Source: Caulobacter soli (GTDB lineage: Bacteria; Pseudomonadota; Alphaproteobacteria; Caulobacterales; Caulobacteraceae). From it: a stretch of 64,000 nt of DNA. The position numbers and the translations under genes are program-made. Shown here piece by piece: positions 26,790-34,215 of this stretch (the stretch's first letter is position 1; each line of letters starts with the position of its first letter). The stretch lies in the NCBI RefSeq assembly GCF_011045195.1, contig NZ_CP049199.1, forward strand, positions 372,001-436,000, given 5' to 3'. The notes beneath the pieces were generated by a model. The model ran no database searches, was not told the DNA's origin, and saw only the letters and a list, made by a program, of their open reading frames with translations.

Positions 26790-27272
26790 CTAGTTCCGGC
26801 AATCCGCGCACAGCCCGTGCGCTTCGATCGTCACCCCGGTCAGCGCATAGCCCGCCGCGGCGCCGGCGGCGATGATCTCGGCGCTGGCCTTGGGCTCGAT
26901 CTCGCGCGTCGCGCCGCAGCAGTCGCAGATCAGGAAGGCGGCGGCGTGGCCGTCGGCCTCCTTGCGGCAGGCGACATAGGCGTTGAGGCTCTCGATGCGG
27001 TGGGCGAAGCCCTGCTTCTCGAGGAAGTCCAGCGCCCGGTAGACGGTGGGCGGCTTCGCGGGCGGACCATCGACGGCGAAGCTGGCGATCAGGTCATAGG
27101 CCTTCACCGGCTGGCCGGCGGTCAGCAGCAGTTCCAGCACCCGGCGGCGGGGCGGGGTCAGGCGCTGGTCGGCGGCGCCGCAGCGCGCCTCGGCGGCGGC
27201 CAGTTCGGCTTCGAGGGCTGAACCGGCGACGCCGTGGTGGTGGTGATCATGATCGCAAGCGGCGTGGGCCAT
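26790..27272 (-). CDS. Fur family regulator, Zur type
   Basis: 160 residues from the ATG at 27272; the frame extends 28 codons upstream without support. The N-terminus has a histidine-rich metal-binding stretch (ACDHDHHHHG). The Fur winged helix follows (RLTPPRRRVLELLLTAGQPVKAYDLI, PPTVYRALDFLEKQGFAHRIE) and the dimerisation domain has the structural zinc pair sites CDCCG and CADC. The AHRIESLNAYVAC and DGHAAAFLICDCC arrangement is that of Zur, the zinc-uptake repressor. No zinc transporter gene is adjacent. Confidence 0.88.
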   Translation of the reverse strand: MAHAACDHDHHHHGVAGSALEAELAAAEARCGAADQRLTPPRRRVLELLLTAGQPVKAYDLIASFAVDGPPAKPPTVYRALDFLEKQGFAHRIESLNAYVACRKEADGHAAAFLICDCCGATREIEPKASAEIIAAGAAAGYALTGVTIEAHGLCADCRN

Positions 27273-27313
27273 GGCCAAGAGGTAGAGGGCGCGACCTTCC
27301 CGCGCAAGCTGGG

Positions 27314-28117
27314 TCAGTACGGCGTCTGGGCGATCAGCGCCGCCTCGACGTCGCACTGGGCCGGTTTGGCGGCTTTCGCGCGCGCGGCGGCGATCTCGGC
27401 CCGCACCGCGTCGAGGTCGTCGCGGAAGGCGTTGGAGCCGTGCAGGGCCGCGACCAGGGCCGAGGCGTTGGTGCGGCCGGCCTCGATGGCGCTGGCGTTG
27501 TGCACGCCGCAGACCACGCGGCTTTCCCCGAACGAACGGCCGCGGACCAGGATTTCCGTGGCGTGCTCGGGATCGGCCTCGGCCAGGACCAGTCCGACCG
27601 TCCAGCCCCAGGTGGTGTGGCCGGACGGATAGTCGGGGCTGGCGGCCAGGGCGTCGGTCTTGTCGATGCAGATGTCGCCCGCGTCGATCAGGTACGGCCG
27701 CTGGCGCCTGTAGAGCTCCTTGGGCTTGTTCACCGCGTCGCCGACGTCGTGGCGCAGCTTCATCAGCAGGGCGACCAGGCGCGGATTGGTCTCCGGCGTC
27801 GGCGTGAAGCCCAGGGCGCAGGCGAAGTCGGCGAGAATGGCGCGCTCGTCGTTGTCGGCCTGGGCCAGTTTCCAGCGCGGGCTGTCCTTCAGGGCGCGGG
27901 TGGCCAGGAAGGTCTTGCGGTCGGCCTCGTAGCGCGCCTCGCCGGGCTTGGGCGCGGGGGCCAGGACCTTGACGGTGTCCAGCGCGCCCGGCGCCAGATA
28001 GCCCTTCTGGCTGGTGGCCAGGCCGGGCATGGAGGTGTCCTGGCGCGCCAGGGCGAGACCGCCCGCGCTACCGATCAGGACAGCCGCGCAGGCGGCGAGG
28101 GCGAGCTTGGCGCGCAT
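27314..28117 (-). CDS. class A acid phosphatase (PAP2 superfamily), paralogue 1
   Basis: 267 residues from the ATG at 28117, with GGAG upstream, and a signal peptide (ACAAVLIGSAGGLALA). The class A bacterial acid phosphatase signature is present: Lys in KELYRRQRP, PSGHTTWGW with the acid/base histidine, and SRVVCGVHNASA with the nucleophilic histidine. The aspartate normally four residues after that histidine (HxxxD) is alanine. These enzymes dephosphorylate diverse organic phosphates in the periplasm. It is downstream of, and about 40% alike by eye to, the next gene, so they are a tandem duplication with a spacing of 81 bases. Confidence 0.86.
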   Translation of the reverse strand: MRAKLALAACAAVLIGSAGGLALARQDTSMPGLATSQKGYLAPGALDTVKVLAPAPKPGEARYEADRKTFLATRALKDSPRWKLAQADNDERAILADFACALGFTPTPETNPRLVALLMKLRHDVGDAVNKPKELYRRQRPYLIDAGDICIDKTDALAASPDYPSGHTTWGWTVGLVLAEADPEHATEILVRGRSFGESRVVCGVHNASAIEAGRTNASALVAALHGSNAFRDDLDAVRAEIAAARAKAAKPAQCDVEAALIAQTPY

Positions 28118-28198
28118 AGGGGAACTCCGACGGGGATTGGGTCCAAACTGACGCTTCAAGGTGTCGGCATCAAGACAGGCGGTCAGGAAAGGGCGCGG

Positions 28199-28960
28199 TC
28201 AGGAAAGGGGGCGGGCCAGCAGGGCGGCCTCGGCCAGGCACCGGTCGGCGTCGGGGGCCGGCCCCGCCGCGCGGGCGGCGTCGAGTTCGCGGCCGGCCGC
28301 GGCCACGTCCGCCGCGAAGGCCGGCGAGGCGCTCAGGGCCTGGACCAGGGCGACGGCGTTGACCCGGCCAGCCTCGACCGACGAGGCGTTGTGCACGCCG
28401 CAGATCACCCGGCTTTCGCCATAGGCCCGGGCGCGGGCCAGGATGGCGTCGGACCGTTGCGGCTGGGCCTTGGCCAGGATCAGCCCCACGGTCCAGCCCC
28501 AGGTGGCGTGGCCCGAAGGGTAGTCCGAGGTCAGGGCGGTGATCGCGCCGCTGCGGACGCAGATCGGGCCGCCCTGGGTCTGGTAGGGCCGCTTGCGGTC
28601 GTAGAGCCGCTTGGGGCCGGTGATCGCCGCCTTGGCGTCCAGGCGGGCCCGGCGCAGCAGCGCCGCCAGTCGGGGCGTGGTCTGGCGCGTGGGCGTGACG
28701 CCCAGGGCGCAGCTGAAGGCGGGGACCAAGGAGGCCTTGTCGGCGTCGCGTTGGGCCATGGACCAACGCGCGCCGCCCTTCAGCTTGCGGGTCGCCCGGA
28801 AGGTCGCGCGGTCCTGCTCGGCCTCGGCGGAGCCCACGGCGGGCGGCGGCGGCAGAACCTTGCGGCCGTCATAGGCGCCCTTGGCCAGATAGGGCGCCGA
28901 CGCGCTGGCGCAGCCGACGAGGACCAGGCTCGCCATTCCGACGGTCAGCAGAGCGCGCAT
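28199..28960 (-). CDS. class A acid phosphatase-like lipoprotein (PAP2 superfamily), paralogue 2
   Basis: 253 residues. The N-terminus MASLVLVGCAS is a lipobox with Cys17, so the protein is probably lipid-anchored, unlike its neighbour with a plain signal peptide. Catalytic motifs are KRLYDRKRP, YPSGHATWGW and SRVICGVHNASS. The Asp of the HxxxD element is serine here and alanine in paralogue 1. The ATG directly follows the T-run of a terminator hairpin belonging to the gene upstream, so its Shine-Dalgarno (GGGGACC) is part of that hairpin's 3' arm. Confidence 0.84.
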   Translation of the reverse strand: MRALLTVGMASLVLVGCASASAPYLAKGAYDGRKVLPPPPAVGSAEAEQDRATFRATRKLKGGARWSMAQRDADKASLVPAFSCALGVTPTRQTTPRLAALLRRARLDAKAAITGPKRLYDRKRPYQTQGGPICVRSGAITALTSDYPSGHATWGWTVGLILAKAQPQRSDAILARARAYGESRVICGVHNASSVEAGRVNAVALVQALSASPAFAADVAAAGRELDAARAAGPAPDADRCLAEAALLARPLS

Positions 28961-28961
28961 G

Positions 28962-28992
28962 AAAAAGGTCCCCGGAATGGCTTCCGGGGACC
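28962..28992 (-). terminator. Rho-independent terminator of the deoxyhypusine-synthase-like gene
   Basis: A perfect 11-bp stem (28967-28977 with 28982-28992, loop of four) is followed on the minus strand by five T residues and then, after one C, by the ATG of the acid phosphatase lipoprotein. The terminator thus doubles as the leader of the next gene. Confidence 0.85.
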
Positions 28993-29020
28993 CTGCATTT
29001 TCAAACCGTCCGTCGCAAGA

Positions 29021-30073
29021 TCACTTGCCGAACAGCTTGTTCCAGCGCGGCTTCTCGCGGCCCTTCCAGGCTTCGCGGTGATAGGCGTCCGAGGCGATCA
29101 GCGGCACCACGGTGGTGGCTTCGGCGAACACCATCTGCTCGTAAGTGGTGTTGACCTTGCCCCAGCTCGCGGCCTCCTTCAGCGTCGAGGAGCTGCAGGC
29201 GCCGTCGCGCACGTCGGCCACGGTGATCTGGATGGCGTACTTGTGCATGTCGGCCTCGACGCCGAGGATCTCGGCGCAGACCACGGTGTCCTGGGCGAAG
29301 TTCTTGGGCACGCCGCCGCCGACCATGAACAGGCCGGTGGTGCCGGCCGCGATCTTGATGTCGGTCAGTTCGCGGAAGTCGGCGACCGCGTCGATCATCA
29401 GATAGGGCTGCTTGGCGGCGATGCGTTCCTTCTGGTGCTTGACCAGGCCAAAGCCCGCCGAGCTGTCGACGAAGGCCGGGCAGAAGATCGGCACGCCCTC
29501 TTCATAGGCGGTCTGGATCAGCGAGCCGGGCTTCTTGGCGTTGCCTTCGCTGAGCCACTTGCCCATTTCCCAGATGAACTCGCGCGAGGAATAGGCGCGC
29601 GGCTCCAGGCGATTGCAGATCTCCAGGATCGTGTGATCGCAGTTCTGGAGCTCTTCCTCGTCGATATAGGTGTCATAGATGCGGTCGATGTAGTTGTCGC
29701 GCAGCACGTTGTCGTCGACCGGGCCGGCGGCCTGATAGTGCTTGAAGCCCAGGGCCTCGAAGAAATCCATGTCGACGATGCTGGCGCCGGTGGCGACCAC
29801 GGCGTCGATCATGCCGTTCTTCACCATGTCGCGGTAGACGTGCATGCAGCCGCCGGCCGAGGTCGAGCCGGCCAGGATCAGCCAGGGCGAGCAGCCCTTG
29901 TCGGCCAGGGCCATGTTGAAGATGTCGGCGGCGCGGGCGGTGTCGCGCGAGCTGAACGACATCTTGCGCATGGCGTCGACGATCGGGCGGGCGTCGAAGG
30001 ACGTGATGTCGATGTGCTCGACGACGTTCTGCAGCAGCTCGGCCTTGGTATTGTTCGGAACGGGAGCGTTCAT
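29021..30073 (-). CDS. deoxyhypusine synthase-like enzyme (possible homospermidine synthase)
   Basis: 350 residues from the ATG at 30073, with GGGAAA upstream. The protein belongs to the deoxyhypusine synthase family: ILAGSTSAGG near the NAD site, VVATGASIVDMDF, ICNRLEPRAYSS, and the late GLFMVGGGVPKNF block whose lysine aligns with the catalytic lysine of eukaryotic deoxyhypusine synthase. Bacteria have no eIF5A, so bacterial members are thought to transfer an aminobutyl group to a small amine, giving homospermidine or a related polyamine. Ornithine decarboxylase lies just upstream on the same strand, which supports that role. Confidence 0.85.
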   Translation of the reverse strand: MNAPVPNNTKAELLQNVVEHIDITSFDARPIVDAMRKMSFSSRDTARAADIFNMALADKGCSPWLILAGSTSAGGCMHVYRDMVKNGMIDAVVATGASIVDMDFFEALGFKHYQAAGPVDDNVLRDNYIDRIYDTYIDEEELQNCDHTILEICNRLEPRAYSSREFIWEMGKWLSEGNAKKPGSLIQTAYEEGVPIFCPAFVDSSAGFGLVKHQKERIAAKQPYLMIDAVADFRELTDIKIAAGTTGLFMVGGGVPKNFAQDTVVCAEILGVEADMHKYAIQITVADVRDGACSSSTLKEAASWGKVNTTYEQMVFAEATTVVPLIASDAYHREAWKGREKPRWNKLFGK

Positions 30074-30224
30074 CGCTTCGGTTTCCCTGACTTTGGACGC
30101 CCGTCGTTGAGAGCAGCCATCCACCGGGACGGAGCGACCGGTGGGGGCAGTGAAAAGGCCGCGTCGACCGAGAACGTCCGGCGAGCGGGTGGGGTTCTAG
30201 GCTGTTATCGCCAGACCCTCAAAC

Positions 30225-30311
30225 TCCGTTTTTCCGGCGAAGGCCGGGACCCAGATTCATCCAGAGCGGCTCTGGGTTTCATCTGGGCCCCGGCCTTCGC
30301 CGGGGAGACGG
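30225..30311. repeat. dispersed inverted repeat (family F), copy 1
   Basis: GGCGAAGGCCGGGACCCAGA and its inverted partner GGGCCCCGGCCTTCGCCGGG enclose a short core with TCATCCAGAGCGGCTCTGGG. A close copy lies at 43097-43186. It fills much of the 293-base gap between the deoxyhypusine-synthase-like gene and ornithine decarboxylase. Confidence 0.88.
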
Positions 30312-30366
30312 GTTATAAGGCCTGATCAACTCGGCTCAGGCAGCTTTAGGACAGAACCGCGACGGA

Positions 30367-31626
30367 TCAGCGACGACGGCGCTTCTTGCCGGCCGCGCCC
30401 TTGGGACGCGAGAAGCGCACGATCTTGCGTTCCTCGGCCTCGGGCCGCGGGGTCGGGATCGAGCGCTTGGCCAGGCCGTACATCGAGGCCATCGGGGCGT
30501 CCTGCAGCTCGGCGATGTCGGTTTCGCCAAAGCCGTTGAAGCGGGTCGACATCGCCACGCCATAGGCGCCCAGCATGCCGATCTCGATATAGTCGCCCTC
30601 GTCGACGCTTTCCGGCAGGTAGAACGGGCCGGGCATGTGGTCGACGCTGTCGCAGGTGGGGCCGTAGAAGCGGAAGGGCTTGAGGCCTTCTTCCACGACT
30701 TCGCCGTTCTTGCGGAACAGCTTCACCGGGAACGGCCACTTCATGTGGGCCGCGTCGAACAGCGAGCCGTACGAGCCGTCGTTCAGATAGAGCGCGTCGC
30801 CCTTCTTCAGCTCGACCTTGACCAGCAGGGACGAAGCCTCGGCCACCAGGGCCCGGCCGGGTTCGCACCACAGCTGGGTGGTCTCGTGGACCATCATGTC
30901 CGAGAAGCCCCGGTCGATGGCGGCCAGGTATTCGCTCATGTCGGGCGGGACCATACCCGGATAGATCGACGGGAAGCCGCCGCCGACGTCGACGACATCG
31001 GCCAGCACGCCGGCGCGCACCAGGGCGCGGCTGGCCTGGGCCATGGCGGCCTGGTAGGCGGTCGGGCGCATGCACTGGCTGCCGACGTGGAACGACACGC
31101 CCATCAGGTCCTGGGTCGAGCGGCGGGCGGCCAGCAGCAGGTCCGGCGCGTTGTGCGGCTCGACGCCGAACTTGCCCGACAGGCTGTAGGCCGCGCCCTC
31201 GGCCTGCACGCCCATGCGGACGATCAGGTTCAGGTCCTTGGCCTGGCCGGTGGCGTCCAGGATTTTGGCCAGTTCCTCATGGGTGTCGAACGAGAACGTC
31301 CGCACGCCGTGATCGAAATAGGCGGCCGAGATCGCCACGCGGCTTTTGACCGGGTGCATGAAGGCCATGCGCGAGCCGGGAGCGTGCTCGCCCACCAGCT
31401 CGATCTCGTTCAGGGACGCGACGTCGAACGACCGCACGCCGGCCTGCGCCAGCTCGCGGATCACCCACGGCGAAGGGTTGGCCTTCACCGCGTAAAAGAC
31501 ATCGCCTTTGAATTCAGCCTGGAACCAGCGCGCCGCTACGGAAACCGCGTCGGGTCGCACAAGTGCGACGGGACGTTCCGGTGACCGCTCACGGACCAGG
31601 TCCAGGGGGTTATGGTACGTGTGCAA
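30367..31626 (-). CDS. ornithine decarboxylase (PLP fold-III)
   Basis: PLP-dependent decarboxylase making putrescine from ornithine. 419 residues. The Schiff-base lysine is Lys48 in FYAVKANP, the glycine-rich phosphate loop is VDVGGGFPSIYPG, and the subunit-crossing catalytic cysteine lies in GPTCDSVDHM, all as in eukaryotic-type ornithine decarboxylases. The only start that fits is a TTG at 31626 (MHTYHNPLDLVRERSPERP) with GGGG about ten bases upstream; no in-frame ATG or GTG is near. A basic tail ends KKRRRR. It is upstream of the deoxyhypusine-synthase-like gene, forming a probable polyamine module. Substrate (ornithine or lysine) is by family resemblance. Confidence 0.92.
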   Translation of the reverse strand: MHTYHNPLDLVRERSPERPVALVRPDAVSVAARWFQAEFKGDVFYAVKANPSPWVIRELAQAGVRSFDVASLNEIELVGEHAPGSRMAFMHPVKSRVAISAAYFDHGVRTFSFDTHEELAKILDATGQAKDLNLIVRMGVQAEGAAYSLSGKFGVEPHNAPDLLLAARRSTQDLMGVSFHVGSQCMRPTAYQAAMAQASRALVRAGVLADVVDVGGGFPSIYPGMVPPDMSEYLAAIDRGFSDMMVHETTQLWCEPGRALVAEASSLLVKVELKKGDALYLNDGSYGSLFDAAHMKWPFPVKLFRKNGEVVEEGLKPFRFYGPTCDSVDHMPGPFYLPESVDEGDYIEIGMLGAYGVAMSTRFNGFGETDIAELQDAPMASMYGLAKRSIPTPRPEAEERKIVRFSRPKGAAGKKRRRR

Positions 31627-31832
31627 TTCACGTAGACCCCTGCAAAAGTTAAACCCAGGCCGGCGTTAGCAGCGCTTATGAGGACTTCGGGTCCGCCGGA
31701 GCGAGCGAAATAGGGGCAATGGGCAGGGATGTAAAGTCCCTATTGGACCGCCCGTTCCAGCCTTGGCTGTCAAGGAGCCGGCAGTTGTTCCGGCCACGGT
31801 TTTTTCGAAAGTCGGAGTCCAAAAACGATTGA

Positions 31833-31867
31833 ACCCCGAAGCGCGCCGGCGGGGCGGGCTTCGGGGT
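31833..31867 (-). terminator. probable terminator of the exported hydrolase gene
   Basis: A 10-bp stem with arms ACCCCGAAGC and its complement lies 26 bases past the hydrolase stop on the minus strand. The run of T (CGTTTTT) comes about seven bases later, so termination strength is uncertain. The remaining 31627-31832 stretch shows nothing I can assign. Confidence 0.45.
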
Positions 31868-31892
31868 CCGGTCGTGGGGGTGAGGCGAGGGC

Positions 31893-32690
31893 CTATTTGG
31901 CTTGGCCGGCGCCCTCGGCGGCGTCTTCGATCAATTTGGCCACGACCGCCGGATTGGAGAGGTAGATCGCGTGGCTGCCGACCGTCTCGACGACGGTGGC
32001 GCCGGCCCGCTTGGCCATGGCGCGCTGGGCCGGGGGCGGGATCATGCGGTCGTCGGCCGTCACCAGGTACCAGCTGTGCTTGGTCTTCCAGGCCGGAACG
32101 GTGACCTTGCCGCCCACGGCTTCGAGACCCCACGGAACCTGGGCGTCGGCCATGAAGGCGGCCTGGGCGGGCGGCACGTCGGCGGCGAACGCGGCGGCGA
32201 ACTTGGCGCGGTCCAGCAGCAGGTAGCCGTCCTTGGGCGGCAGGATCGGCGGGGCGACCGCGCCGGGGGGCGGGTTGGCGCTCAGCGACGACACCGACTC
32301 CCCGGTGTCCGGCGCGAAGGCGGCGACATAGACCAGGCCCGCGACCTTGGGGTCCGTGCCGGATTCCGAGATCACCACGCCGCCGTAGGAGTGGCCGACC
32401 AGGATCACCGGGCCGCTGGCGGCGGCGATCGCGCTCTTGGTGATGGCCACGTCGCCGGCCAGGCTCGTGGTGGGGTTCTGAACGATGCTGACGGCATAGC
32501 CGTCCTTGGTCAGGATCTTGTAGACGCCTTCCCAGCCCGAACCGTCGGCGAAGGCGCCGTGCACCAGCACGATGTTCTTCACGGCCTTGGCGGAGGCGGA
32601 GGCGGGAGCGGCCGAGGCCGGGGCGACGGCGAAGCCGGCGGCCAGGGTCAGGGCGGCGGCGGACGCGAGCAGGTTGCGGAACTGGGTCAT
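31893..32690 (-). CDS. exported alpha/beta hydrolase
   Basis: 265 residues from the ATG at 32690, with GGGAGAACC upstream. A signal peptide (about 1-28, ending APASAA) is followed by an alpha/beta hydrolase fold: IVLVHGAFADGSGW oxyanion strand, nucleophile elbow VGHSYGG (Ser101), and the catalytic histidine in VGSHAIYLSNP near the C-terminus. The type resembles methylesterase or salicylate-binding-like hydrolases. It is divergent from a MarR-family regulator across an operator-rich AT-rich gap and is the likely regulated gene. Confidence 0.88.
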   Translation of the reverse strand: MTQFRNLLASAAALTLAAGFAVAPASAAPASASAKAVKNIVLVHGAFADGSGWEGVYKILTKDGYAVSIVQNPTTSLAGDVAITKSAIAAASGPVILVGHSYGGVVISESGTDPKVAGLVYVAAFAPDTGESVSSLSANPPPGAVAPPILPPKDGYLLLDRAKFAAAFAADVPPAQAAFMADAQVPWGLEAVGGKVTVPAWKTKHSWYLVTADDRMIPPPAQRAMAKRAGATVVETVGSHAIYLSNPAVVAKLIEDAAEGAGQAK

Positions 32691-32714
32691 CTCGGTTCTC
32701 CCTTTCATAAAATT

Positions 32715-32789
32715 GCGATAATCATTATCGCGATAATGAAAGGCTATATCGCCGCCATTCGTCCGTCTAGTCGTTTATTATCGCGATAT
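32715..32789. promoter_or_regulatory. two TATCGCGATA operators between hydrolase and MarR genes
   Basis: The shared promoter region is AT-rich. At 32724-32737 lies the perfect palindrome ATTATCGCGATAAT, overlapping another dyad GCGATAATCATTATCGC at 32715-32731. Outside them CCTTTCAT (32701-32708) mirrors ATGAAAGG (32736-32743). A second ATTATCGCGATAT copy lies at 32777-32789. The sites are placed to control both divergent genes, consistent with an autoregulated MarR repressor. Confidence 0.8.
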
Positions 32790-32859
32790 GCTTTTTTGTG
32801 ATAAAAAGCGGTTCGGCCCGCGAGTTCGGGCCGCGTGGAGCATGAGAGTAAGGACCGCC

Positions 32860-33300
32860 ATGACCGAAACCCACCTTGTCCCGCTGGACGGTCAGCTGTG
32901 CTTTTCGCTGTACGGCGCGTCGATGGCGATCAACCGCGCCTACAAGCCCATGCTCGACGACCTGGGCGTCACCTATCCGCAGTACCTGGTGCTCAGCACC
33001 CTGTGGGAGGGCGACGGCCAGACCATCGGCGCCATCGCCGAGCGTCTGTCGCTGGAGCCCTCGACGATCACCCCCCTGGTCAAGCGGCTGGAGCAGGCCG
33101 GCTTCGTGGATCGTCAGCGCAATCCCAAGGACGAGCGCCAGGTGCAGGTGCGGCTGACCGACCAGGGGCGCGACCTGCGCGTCCAGACCGCCTGCCTGAC
33201 CGACACCCTGCTGCGGCGCTCGGGCCTGACGGTGGACGCCATCATCGCGCTCAACCAGCAGGTCCAGGCCCTGCGCGACGCGGTCGCCCACGGGGATTGA
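32860..33300 (+). CDS. MarR family regulator, OhrR type
   Basis: 146 residues from the ATG at 32860, with AAGGA upstream. The N-terminal PLDGQLCFSLYGASMAINRAYKPMLDDLGVTYPQYLVL pattern (spread over residues 8-45) is characteristic of OhrR, the organic-peroxide sensor. Cys14 would be the peroxidatic cysteine and the two conserved tyrosines are present. The winged helix follows (IAERLSLEPSTITPLVKRLEQAGFV, then RQRNPKDERQVQVRLT wing). Usually OhrR controls ohr; here the divergent gene encodes an exported alpha/beta hydrolase, so the inducer may differ. Confidence 0.87.
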   Translation: MTETHLVPLDGQLCFSLYGASMAINRAYKPMLDDLGVTYPQYLVLSTLWEGDGQTIGAIAERLSLEPSTITPLVKRLEQAGFVDRQRNPKDERQVQVRLTDQGRDLRVQTACLTDTLLRRSGLTVDAIIALNQQVQALRDAVAHGD

Positions 33301-33420
33301 TCGCGGGGACTGATCCGCCTCGATTCCGCGTCGGCCAGTCACAAATCCGTTGCGTCCATGGCCCAAACCGACGAACGCATTTCCCTACGCTGGAAACCTC
33401 GTTAAGGATTCGCCCCGACC

Positions 33421-34215
33421 ATGACGTCGGACCCTGTTCTCTCGATCCGCGCCGCCTCCAAGACCTTCGGGTCGCGCCGGGCGCTGGACGCCGTTTCGCT
33501 CGACGTCGGTCGCGGCGAGATGATCGCGCTCATCGGTCCCTCGGGTTCGGGCAAGTCCACCCTGCTGCGCTCGATCGACGGGCTTCAAACCATCGATGAA
33601 GGCGAGGGCGTGATCACCGCCTTCGCCGGCCCGGTCCAGGCCAAGGGCAAGGTCAGCGACCAGGTGCGCAAGGCGCGCATTCGCATCGGCTTCATCGCCC
33701 AGCAGTTCAACCTGGTCGGCCGCCTGACCCTGTTCACCAATGTCGCCCTGGGCTCGCTGGGCCGGATCGGCTTCGCGCGGGGCCTGTTCGGCGCCTGGCC
33801 GGCCGAGACGAAGGCCGCGGCCATGGCCGCCCTGCACCGCGTCGGCGTGGCCGACTACGCCGCCCAGCGCGCCAACACGCTTTCCGGCGGCCAGCAGCAG
33901 CGCGGCGCCATCGCCCGCGCCCTGGTCCAGAGGGCCAAGATCATCCTCGCCGACGAGCCGGTCGCCTCGCTCGACCCCGTGTCGGCGCGCAAGGTCATGG
34001 AGATCCTCCGTGATCTGAACAAGACCGATGGCCTCACCGTCGTCGTCACCCTGCACCAGGTCGACTACGCCCTGCGGTATTGCGATCGGGTGGTGGCGCT
34101 GAAGGCCGGCAAGAAGGTCTATGACGGCCCGACCAGCGGTCTGGGCCGCGACAAACTCATCGACATCTACGGCCCGGAATTCGAGGACGTATTCTGGGAA
34201 GGAGCCCCGCAATGA
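33421..34215 (+). CDS. phnC: phosphonate ABC transporter ATP-binding protein
   Basis: ATPase of a phosphonate/phosphate-ester importer, 264 residues. Walker A is GPSGSGKST (39-47), the Q-loop is GFIAQQFNLV, the signature is LSGGQQQRGAIARAL and Walker B is IILADEPVASLDP. The long insert between Walker A and the Q-loop (GEGVITAFAGPVQAKGKVSDQ) is typical of PhnC. The stop overlaps the phnD start (ATGA). Together phnCDE form a full importer; no C-P lyase genes follow, so the pathway for phosphonate use is not in this window. Confidence 0.93.
   Translation: MTSDPVLSIRAASKTFGSRRALDAVSLDVGRGEMIALIGPSGSGKSTLLRSIDGLQTIDEGEGVITAFAGPVQAKGKVSDQVRKARIRIGFIAQQFNLVGRLTLFTNVALGSLGRIGFARGLFGAWPAETKAAAMAALHRVGVADYAAQRANTLSGGQQQRGAIARALVQRAKIILADEPVASLDPVSARKVMEILRDLNKTDGLTVVVTLHQVDYALRYCDRVVALKAGKKVYDGPTSGLGRDKLIDIYGPEFEDVFWEGAPQ

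Noticed and set aside
27440..30325. Plus-strand frame of 961 codons over the phosphatase and deoxyhypusine-synthase-like genes
   Set aside because: Antisense shadow of well-supported minus-strand genes; no domain or codon signal.
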